In this document: positions 1 through 6,357 of the stretch, in pieces | How the letters are laid out: every line of letters begins with the position of its first letter | Numbering within the stretch: the first letter of the stretch is position 1 | NCBI GenBank assembly: GCA_023262965.1 | Contig: JALQXX010000043.1 | Location: 1-10,027 of the forward strand | Reading direction: 5' to 3' | Length of the DNA stretch: 10,027 bases | Source of the DNA: Candidatus Marinamargulisbacteria bacterium | GTDB lineage: Bacteria > Margulisbacteria > Marinamargulisbacteria > UBA817 | Notes under the pieces: generated by a model | What the model was told of the DNA's origin: nothing | The model's input: the letters and a program-made list of their open reading frames with translations, nothing else | Databases searched by the model: none | Program-made: the position numbers and the translations under genes

Positions 1-2
1 CG

Positions 3-2387
3 GGCGTACTGTCGGGAACCCCTAACCAAGAGCATGTGCGAACCTATGAGGGGATTCAGTATACGGTTATTAAGGGTGATCAATGGGTTCAATCGAAGAT
101 GGTTACAATAACGGTGTTTAACACCAACGATCTTCCGGTTATTTCACCAATCCCCTTGCCCAACGAGGCAGCCCCGACGGTTATGGAGGGGGGGACAGTG
201 ACACTAGCGCTGACGGGTACGGATGCCGATGGCGACCGCATATATTATGGGGTGGATCCCCTGCCGCAGAATGGACAGGCAACCATTGATGGCGATCAAT
301 TAATATACACCCATAATGGCACCCAAACCCAAACGGATTCATTTGGGTACTATGCCTATGATATGCACGGGCGTAGCGAGTCGCAATCCATTACCTTAGG
401 CATTATACCGGTGAATGATCCACCCGTGGTACCGGCACAACAGACCTTGGTATTGCCGGGGGAGTGTGTAACGGTGACTGTTGTAGCATTTGATGAAGAA
501 CGTACCGTTTTGACGTATGACCTGGTGAGTGCACCTGAATTGGGAAGCATGATTCCGAATAGCAGTAATCCGTATCAGTTTGAATACTGCGCCCCCGGCG
601 ATATTCCTGATGAGCGTGTGACGGTATCGGCAATGATAGCCGTAACGGATAGTGATAGCAGTGATCCCCAGACCACAACACAGCCCATAGACATAACCTT
701 TTTTAAAAAAAATACACATCCCCAATATCCCGATTTGGCTATGGCGGATAAATCGGTGGTTGTCTTGGACAATGCGCCTATGGGAACCCGGGTAACCACT
801 ATGGGCGGTAATTTTGGGACGTATTTGATGGATAATTCATCGTATTTTTTTATCCATCCCAAGACCGGAGAATTGCGTTCGCTAGGTACCTTAGCGTCGA
901 TGGGGGGCACGGATATTCCCCTTACCATACGCGCTTCAGCCATCCGTAATGGGGTGAAGATGGGGGTGTATGCTACGGTAACTGTCACGGTAATAACCGC
1001 CACCGATATGGACAAGGACCTTAATTGGGATGGTGTCCCCGATGAATTAATGGCCTTGGGTGATAACGAAGCCTGTGTGTTGAGTAAGGATACAACCATT
1101 AGGCCAGGGTGGAATGTGTCAAAACTACACATGACGGTGGCCAATGGCATGCGTATGGCTGTCCATAACACCACGGTTCGGTTGGCGTCTATGACGATTA
1201 TGGGGTTGTTGCCGGCACGTATTGAGATGCATGATCCCGGTACATTACAGATTGAGGGAACAATGACCCTAGCATCCGAACCCGATTCAATAGCCATTGT
1301 GGATATGGATCATCCGGATGCGCTATTGAATGTTGGGGAAACCGTGTCGGTAGGGGCCTATGGCGTGGGCGAATTTCGTATTAACCAGGGGCGTGCGGTG
1401 ATTAATGGGGCCATTGACCTGGGTAAAGCCGGATCTCAGAGTGATATTTATGTGGGCGAAGGCGGTCAATTACATGTTGGGGGGGATATAATCATTCAAG
1501 AAGCAGGTAAAGCGACGGTGGCATTTGATGGTGGGGAAGTCCATATTCAGGGGGCCTTGGATATGGGCGAAAGCGCGGATGCGAATGTCATCATTTCGGG
1601 TGGGGATGTGGATATTTCACGGGTTAATGTGCCAAATGCGGCGGCATTTCGTGTTCAAGGCGGTGTTTTCCAGACCCCATCGTTTAAGGGTGCCTTAACG
1701 CATAGCGGGGGAACGGTGACGATCGGAAGTCGTGTGTCGGGAGTAGGGGTTTTATCAGCAACCCCCGATACCAATAGCATGATGATTGATGGGTCGTATA
1801 TTCAATATGCGCAAGAGGGCACCGTGCCCGTACTTGAAGTGGTTATATCGGATAACGATCAGGCGCCTTTAGTCGTGACTGAAGGGGTTGAATTAACGGG
1901 GCAGTTGCACGTCATTGCGCCACTGGGAACCGTATTAGAGCGCCATAAAACCGTTTCGATAATCGATTCCCCCAGCATTCGCGGGGCCTTTACATCCATT
2001 GTCCTCCCGGAACTTAATGCCGATTTGCGTTGGGATACCGCCGCTTTGTATACAACCGGGGCCATTGAGATTGTTTCTGCGGATCGGATTTCGCCCACAG
2101 CCGTGACCATTTTGCCCTATCCCAATCCGGTTCATGCGGGGTATCAATCCCTGCAGCTTACATATACCTTGGTGCAATCAACCCCGATAACCATGGATAT
2201 TTATACACTATTTGGCCGAAAAGTGTATACCAATACCCACTCATCGGGGCAGATGGGTGGGCAATTGGGCAGCAATACCGTAACCATTCCCAGCGCGTGG
2301 TTGAAAAAGATATCCAAAGGAGTGTATTTTGTTTTGATTCACGATAATCGAGATGTATACGGTCGCGGCAAATTTGTTGTATTATGA
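3..2387 (+). CDS. Large secreted cadherin-/Ig-like adhesin with beta-helix-like region and C-terminal YPNP (FlgD-like/type IX) sorting domain; 5' end missing
   Basis: The frame is open from the left edge, so this is the last 794 residues of a longer protein (numbered from base 3). The GTG at 36 is internal: codons before it fit the same Ig-like repeat. Seen in order: the end of a cadherin/He_PIG-like repeat closing in FNTNDLP (about 1-45); a repeat with TDADGD, a YTHNG stretch, DSFGYYAYD and VNDPP (about 46-142); a more divergent repeat (to about 235); another cadherin-like module (about 240-331); an acidic loop DMDKDLNWDGVPDEL (335-349) resembling calcium-binding thrombospondin-3/dockerin loops; a glycine-rich region with recurring GG, 'V.GG' and 'I.G' strands suggesting a beta-helix (about 355-690), ending with a LPEL..DLRWD..ALYTTG motif like that in autotransporter-repeat and PEP-CTERM proteins; and a C-terminal domain with PYPNPV (705-710), IYTLFGRKV and GVYFVLI. 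That last domain matches FlgD-like/type IX sorting domains, which direct export and surface attachment. A role in adhesion is inferred. No terminator is visible before dnaB. Confidence 0.85.
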   Translation, partial: GVLSGTPNQEHVRTYEGIQYTVIKGDQWVQSKMVTITVFNTNDLPVISPIPLPNEAAPTVMEGGTVTLALTGTDADGDRIYYGVDPLPQNGQATIDGDQLIYTHNGTQTQTDSFGYYAYDMHGRSESQSITLGIIPVNDPPVVPAQQTLVLPGECVTVTVVAFDEERTVLTYDLVSAPELGSMIPNSSNPYQFEYCAPGDIPDERVTVSAMIAVTDSDSSDPQTTTQPIDITFFKKNTHPQYPDLAMADKSVVVLDNAPMGTRVTTMGGNFGTYLMDNSSYFFIHPKTGELRSLGTLASMGGTDIPLTIRASAIRNGVKMGVYATVTVTVITATDMDKDLNWDGVPDELMALGDNEACVLSKDTTIRPGWNVSKLHMTVANGMRMAVHNTTVRLASMTIMGLLPARIEMHDPGTLQIEGTMTLASEPDSIAIVDMDHPDALLNVGETVSVGAYGVGEFRINQGRAVINGAIDLGKAGSQSDIYVGEGGQLHVGGDIIIQEAGKATVAFDGGEVHIQGALDMGESADANVIISGGDVDISRVNVPNAAAFRVQGGVFQTPSFKGALTHSGGTVTIGSRVSGVGVLSATPDTNSMMIDGSYIQYAQEGTVPVLEVVISDNDQAPLVVTEGVELTGQLHVIAPLGTVLERHKTVSIIDSPSIRGAFTSIVLPELNADLRWDTAALYTTGAIEIVSADRISPTAVTILPYPNPVHAGYQSLQLTYTLVQSTPITMDIYTLFGRKVYTNTHSSGQMGGQLGSNTVTIPSAWLKKISKGVYFVLIHDNRDVYGRGKFVVL

Positions 2388-2395
2388 TATCAGCC

Positions 2396-2431
2396 TTTTA
2401 AAACCTGTCCAATTCCGATAGAATGAAGCTT
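2396..2431 (+). promoter_or_regulatory. Putative dnaB promoter placing the transcription start at the ATG (leaderless)
   Basis: A TAGAAT hexamer at 2419-2424 is followed by seven bases (GAAGCTT) and then ATG at 2432. The -35 position with a 17-bp spacer is TTTTAA (2396-2401), only 3/6 to consensus. No Shine-Dalgarno sequence is present. The in-frame ATG at 2423 lies inside the hexamer, which argues against it being the start if this promoter is used. The promoter is inferred from pattern only, but the same spacing recurs upstream of two other genes here. Confidence 0.5.
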
Positions 2432-3784
2432 ATGTCAACGCGGATCCCGCCACAACATATTGATGCTGAGCAATCCATTTTAGGGTCATTGATGCTATCC
2501 AAAGACGCTGTTTCAGCGGTTTTGGGAAGTATTTTTCCCGATGATTTTTATGTAAGTCGGCATGCTGAATTGTTTAAGGCGATTGTATCGTTGTATCAAA
2601 AAAATGCGGCCATTGATGTTGTAACGGTCGTGGATGAATTGAATAAAATGAACAGCTTGGATAAAGCGGGTGGCAAAGAATATATTGTGGATATTTTAAA
2701 TTCGGTGCCAACAGCATCCAATGTTCAGCAATACGTTACGATTGTCAAAGAAAAATCCCTGCTACGAAAAATTATTGCGGTGGGTACCGATTCGGTAACC
2801 AAGGCATATGAGGATTCGGAGGAGTCGGAGGATGTGCTGAATAACACGATCAAGGCGTTTATGGAGCTATCCAAACGGTCCACAGACGATGATTTTAGCC
2901 CGATTGGTGAGGTGGTAACCCAGGTATGGGATGCCATCAGTGAATCGTATGGAAATAGCGATCAAATATTGGGGACACCGACCGGTTTTAAAGATTTTGA
3001 TGTTATTTGTTCCGGATTTCAGCCGTCGGATTTAATTATTTTAGCAGCCCGACCGGCAATGGGTAAAACCACATTGGCGATGAATTTTGCGATGAATGCG
3101 GCGTTACAGGCCAAGGCGGGTGTGGCGGTGTTTAGTTTGGAAATGCCCAAAGAGCAATTGGCTTTGCGGATGTTGTCATCCGAAGCGCGGGTGGACATGG
3201 CGCGGTTGCGAACGGCGAATATTGCAGACAAAGAGTATCGGGGGTTGGCAGCGGCTTTGGGCCGGATTAGTGAAGCCCCTATTTTCATTGATGATACCCC
3301 CGGAATATCCCCCATGACGGTTCGTGCCAAATGCCGACGATTAATGATGGAACATGATATTAAAATTATTGTTATTGATTATTTGCAATTGATGCGATTG
3401 GGGCGCAAACGCATTGAATCGCGGTTTCAGGAAGTATCGGAAATTGTTCGTGATATAAAAGCCATTGCTAAAGAGCTTCAGGTCACCATTATTGCCTTGT
3501 CTCAATTGAGTCGTGATGTTGAGAAGCGTGGGGCGGATGCGTTGCCAAAGCTATCGGATTTACGAGAATCGGGTGAGATTGAGCAGACAGCGGACATGGT
3601 GTTGTTTATTCATCGGGAGGACTATTATGATTCCGCCAATACCAAAACAGGCTTGGCCAATTTAATTGTTGCCAAGCAGCGAAATGGCCCAACCGGAAAA
3701 GTGGAATTGGTGTTTCGAAAAGATGTTTCCAAATTTGAAATGTCAACGAAGGGGGCTTCCATTGAAACTGTGTCAACCGCCTGA
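2432..3784 (+). CDS. dnaB: Replicative DNA helicase DnaB
   Basis: Hexameric 5'-3' helicase that unwinds DNA at the replication fork and binds primase. Numbered from ATG 2432 (450 aa, close to the usual 450-470). The N-terminal DnaB domain begins RIPPQHIDAEQSILG and runs to about residue 105. A linker follows, then the RecA-like ATPase core: Walker A AARPAMGKTT (205-214, Lys212), FSLEM after it, Walker B IIVIDYLQL with Asp316, the ALSQLSR motif, and DLRESGEIEQTADMV with the arginine at 378. All expected DnaB motifs are intact and there is no intein. I chose the ATG at 2432 over the one at 2423 because the protein then begins MSTRIPP, the usual distance before RIPP, and because a -10-like hexamer covers 2423. 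The stop TGA shares its final A with the lptD ATG (TGATG), so the two genes are probably co-transcribed and translationally coupled. Confidence 0.97.
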   Translation: MSTRIPPQHIDAEQSILGSLMLSKDAVSAVLGSIFPDDFYVSRHAELFKAIVSLYQKNAAIDVVTVVDELNKMNSLDKAGGKEYIVDILNSVPTASNVQQYVTIVKEKSLLRKIIAVGTDSVTKAYEDSEESEDVLNNTIKAFMELSKRSTDDDFSPIGEVVTQVWDAISESYGNSDQILGTPTGFKDFDVICSGFQPSDLIILAARPAMGKTTLAMNFAMNAALQAKAGVAVFSLEMPKEQLALRMLSSEARVDMARLRTANIADKEYRGLAAALGRISEAPIFIDDTPGISPMTVRAKCRRLMMEHDIKIIVIDYLQLMRLGRKRIESRFQEVSEIVRDIKAIAKELQVTIIALSQLSRDVEKRGADALPKLSDLRESGEIEQTADMVLFIHREDYYDSANTKTGLANLIVAKQRNGPTGKVELVFRKDVSKFEMSTKGASIETVSTA

Positions 3785-5283
3785 TGCCGCGACCATTCCT
3801 TGGGGTCATGGGGTTGGTTTTGGTGTGTTTGATGCCGGTTTGGGCGTCCCCCCCCTTTGAGTTAACCGCGGACACCATTCATGTTTTGCCCAATACCACA
3901 GCCATAGCGGCATCGGGGAATGTGACCATTATGTATGATCCGTATACGGTCACTGGGAATGTCATGCGCTATGATCGAAACAATGATGCTTTGTATATGT
4001 CAGAGGGCGTTACCATAACCGATACCATGAAAAATGAACTGACAGCGGATCGTATGGATATAACCATTGGGGATCAACGTGGTCACATTATGGACGGTGT
4101 CATTCGGACCAGGCAGGGTATTATACTTTCGGCCCGTCGCATCGACTTGGAGCGTGATTATGTGCAATTTAGCGATTGTACGATTACAGCCTGTTTATCC
4201 AAAAAACCCGTCTGGTATATCGCCAGTCAAACCATTCATATAGATCGTAATACCAACATGATTCGGGCCAACAATAACGCTGTTTATGTATACGGTTTTC
4301 CCATATTTTTTATTCCCAATTTTGCGCAGAATGTATTGGATGATACGATTAATAATCGTCCAGCTCCCGAATTGGGGTACAGCCCTATTGATCATGCGTA
4401 TGGTAATGTGTATTTGGGATACTCGCTTACCAATACGGTGGCGGGAACGTTGGGGGTTGGGGTATCGCAGTTGCGGGGGTTTCGGTATGGTGCCAGCCAT
4501 GTTTGGTCGGGTAAGCGTACATCTGTGATCATAAACACCTATCAGGTTGAAAAAACCGGTTTTGAAGGTGGGGTGCGGTTCAAATATATCAAAAAAAACG
4601 TGCCGGCGGATCCATTTTTTTTAATAGGTCAGCCTGAAAATGCCCTAAAAAAAGAAACGGCGCACACATTTAGCATGGATTATACATGGAGCAATGTCAT
4701 ATATAATGAATTATATGATATGCTTCCAGAAGTGGGGTACCGTGTGGATGATATCCCGTTGGTTGGTACCTATACTGCGAATGGGGCCGTAGGTATGGGG
4801 TATTATGTGGATCGAATCCATCAGGGACAACGGTATTATGGGGATGTTGTTTTTCGGGGATTGGCCTATCGGTTTTCCGATACGTTTCGATTGGACTATG
4901 CTCATTTTGTTCATGGAAGGGCGTATGATGATGCCTTTTGGCATCGCATGATTGGGGAGGCCATTTTCACATGGGACAATAATCGATACCCAACATCGAT
5001 TCGTTTTGCAAAAATGATGTACCAATCCGGTATGTCGCCATTTATTTTTGATACAATCAATGCCGTGACTCAGGATGAACTCGGGTTAAAAACGGCCGTG
5101 CGCTTGGGGCAATTCCGTTTTGGAATCACAATGGATTATCAATTAAACAGCCAATCGTTCCGAAGCCGTACGTATTCGTTGGATCGGTATTTTGATTGTT
5201 GGGTATTTTCGACCGGGTACAATGCTATTTGGAATACTGTCTATTTTAATGTTAGTCTTCCGACGTTGGACGGGATTTTATAA
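3784..5283 (+). CDS. lptD: LptD/OstA-like outer-membrane LPS assembly protein (short form)
   Basis: LptD inserts lipopolysaccharide into the outer leaflet of the outer membrane, receiving it from the periplasmic LptA bridge. The 499-residue protein starts with a signal peptide (hydrophobic GLVLVCLMPVWA, likely cleavage before Ser22). A periplasmic OstA/LptA-like jellyroll follows, with ELTADTI, SGNVTI and ELTADRMDI repeats to about residue 130. Next is the junction typical of LptD: a cysteine pair (Cys132, Cys137), PVWYIASQTIHID, and GFPIFFIPNF (171-180). The rest is aromatic-rich alternating sequence expected of a beta-barrel, with FDCW (Cys472) near the C terminus, as in the conserved end of LptD. 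It is much shorter than E. coli LptD (784 aa), so the barrel of about 320 residues must be small. The start overlaps the dnaB stop by 1 nt and has no Shine-Dalgarno; the 3' end overlaps cca by 32 nt. An OstA-family transporter for another lipid is the alternative. Confidence 0.8.
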   Translation: MPRPFLGVMGLVLVCLMPVWASPPFELTADTIHVLPNTTAIAASGNVTIMYDPYTVTGNVMRYDRNNDALYMSEGVTITDTMKNELTADRMDITIGDQRGHIMDGVIRTRQGIILSARRIDLERDYVQFSDCTITACLSKKPVWYIASQTIHIDRNTNMIRANNNAVYVYGFPIFFIPNFAQNVLDDTINNRPAPELGYSPIDHAYGNVYLGYSLTNTVAGTLGVGVSQLRGFRYGASHVWSGKRTSVIINTYQVEKTGFEGGVRFKYIKKNVPADPFFLIGQPENALKKETAHTFSMDYTWSNVIYNELYDMLPEVGYRVDDIPLVGTYTANGAVGMGYYVDRIHQGQRYYGDVVFRGLAYRFSDTFRLDYAHFVHGRAYDDAFWHRMIGEAIFTWDNNRYPTSIRFAKMMYQSGMSPFIFDTINAVTQDELGLKTAVRLGQFRFGITMDYQLNSQSFRSRTYSLDRYFDCWVFSTGYNAIWNTVYFNVSLPTLDGIL

Positions 5284-6304
5284 CAAATGCCCGAATGGCC
5301 TCCACTGAATTTGTCAGCTGATTGGATCGTATGGCGTGAAGAATGGCTTTTTGGAGCTGTCCCAAAGCGGGACCATAGAATCCCATAGCTTGAAGATCGT
5401 TAGCGGATAACGCCACATCGTTCCGAGTAAATTCGATGGCAGTGGGGTTAAAGTTCCAAGCAATTATGTGCCGAAATCGGCGACGGTGTTGGTGCGAAAA
5501 GGGCAGGTGCTGCAGTATTCGATCCCAATCACATTGCGATATAAACCACGCCCAGCGATAATCGAGGGTTTGGGGTAATTGTGATGGCGGGGTCGCCCAT
5601 GTTAATCCAAAGGGTTTGCCCCAGCCCCATTGATGGAGGGCGTGTACCCCCGATTCCCAAAATGGGCCCAAAAGCAGCCGATTCAATTCATGCCGCATCC
5701 GATCGCCGTTGGGGAGCGGCGCATCGGTCATCTCCGATAAGGCCGCGCATAAAGGATCATCCAACACAACGCCTAATTGCGCCATAAATCGAAACGCACG
5801 AAACACCCGCAAGGTGTCTTCGGCCAAGCGTTTTTTGGGGTCGCCTACGCAGACCAATTGCCGATTTTGAATATGGGTTTGGCCGTCAAAAGGATCGATC
5901 CAATCGCCGGACAGGGGGTTATACGCCATAGCATTCATGGTAAAGTCACGGCGCGATAAATCCGCGTCAATGGTACCGACAAAGGCGACCTGATCGGGGT
6001 GTCGGTAATCCGTGTACCCCGATTCGCTGCGGAAGGTGGTTATTTCGACCATATGTCCTTGGTAACCAATGGTGACGGTGCCAAAATCAATCCCTGTGGG
6101 GATGACGGTGTCAAATAATGCCATAATCTGATGGGGGGTAGCGCTGGTGGCCAAGTCATATTCCGTGGGACAACGGTTCATCAATAAATCGCGTAGAGCG
6201 CCCCCGACAATAAATACTGCAAATCCCTTGTGTTCAATGTGACGATGAATCGCTATAATATAATCTGGAACGGCATCATGAAATAATTTTTTTATCGTAG
6301 TCAT
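5252..6304 (-). CDS. cca: CCA tRNA nucleotidyltransferase / poly(A) polymerase family protein (class II)
   Basis: Class II nucleotidyltransferase, most likely adding or repairing the 3' CCA of tRNAs. Family members that only add A or make poly(A) look similar, so exact activity is not certain. The 350-residue protein shows the head-domain motif FIVGGALRDLLM (31-42), then the metal-binding pair as E48-Y-D50 in TEYDLATSATP, IPTGIDFGTVTIG (68-80), RRDFTMNAMAYNP (118-130), DPFDGQ, and the base-recognition helix AEDTLRVFRAFRFMAQLG (161-178). The neck/body continues with NGDRMRHELNRLLLG (199-213) and a C-terminal segment LSANDLQAMGFYGPALGQL typical of the tRNA-binding domain. No HD phosphohydrolase domain is present. 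The first acidic residue of the usual DxD is Glu, which is uncommon as far as I recall. The gene is divergent from uvrD and convergent with lptD, overlapping it by 32 nt. The ATG has no spaced Shine-Dalgarno but has a TATACT box seven bases upstream. Confidence 0.92.
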   Translation of the reverse strand: MTTIKKLFHDAVPDYIIAIHRHIEHKGFAVFIVGGALRDLLMNRCPTEYDLATSATPHQIMALFDTVIPTGIDFGTVTIGYQGHMVEITTFRSESGYTDYRHPDQVAFVGTIDADLSRRDFTMNAMAYNPLSGDWIDPFDGQTHIQNRQLVCVGDPKKRLAEDTLRVFRAFRFMAQLGVVLDDPLCAALSEMTDAPLPNGDRMRHELNRLLLGPFWESGVHALHQWGWGKPFGLTWATPPSQLPQTLDYRWAWFISQCDWDRILQHLPFSHQHRRRFRHIIAWNFNPTAIEFTRNDVALSANDLQAMGFYGPALGQLQKAILHAIRSNQLTNSVEAIRAFVIKSRPTSED

Positions 6305-6317
6305 TTCCGCCAGTATA
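6305..6317 (-). promoter_or_regulatory. Putative -10 element for cca with leaderless geometry
   Basis: Read on the minus strand, TATACT (6317-6312) is followed by seven bases (GGCGGAA) and the cca ATG at 6304. Transcription would start at or next to the ATG. GGCGG lies only two bases before the ATG, too close to act as a normal Shine-Dalgarno. A TTGACT (6345-6340) lies 22 bp upstream of the -10, too far for a standard -35. Inference from sequence pattern only. Confidence 0.45.
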
Positions 6318-6357
6318 AATGAAAATGGGAGTAGAACATAGTCAAGGAAATGAGAAT
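6314..6357 (+). promoter_or_regulatory. Putative uvrD -10 element and Shine-Dalgarno leader
   Basis: TATAAA at 6314-6319 could serve as the -10 for uvrD and interleaves with the minus-strand TATACT of cca, sharing the TATA at 6314-6317. An AAGGA at 6344-6348, nine bases before ATG 6358, is the only convincing Shine-Dalgarno sequence among the genes here and decides the uvrD start. No good -35 was seen, so the promoter part is weaker than the ribosome-binding site. Confidence 0.45.

Noticed and set aside
36-38. GTG as the true start of the adhesin gene
   Set aside because: The frame stays open to base 3 and the upstream residues (GVLSGTPNQEH) continue the same repeat, so the gene begins outside the window.
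575-1297. Long antisense open frame (240 codons) opposite the adhesin gene
   Set aside because: Its translation has no recognisable domain and the opposite strand encodes clear cadherin-like repeats. It is a by-product of the codon use of the real gene.
6319-6327. ATGs at 6319 and 6325 as the uvrD start
   Set aside because: They add a tail (MKMGVEHSQGNEN) before the normal family N terminus, and lack a Shine-Dalgarno, whereas ATG 6358 has AAGGA at good spacing. A leaderless start at 6325, five bases after TATAAA, remains a minor possibility.
6340-6345. TTGACT on the minus strand as the -35 of the cca promoter
   Set aside because: The distance to TATACT is 22 bp, too long for a standard sigma70 spacer, and no better-placed -10 was found.
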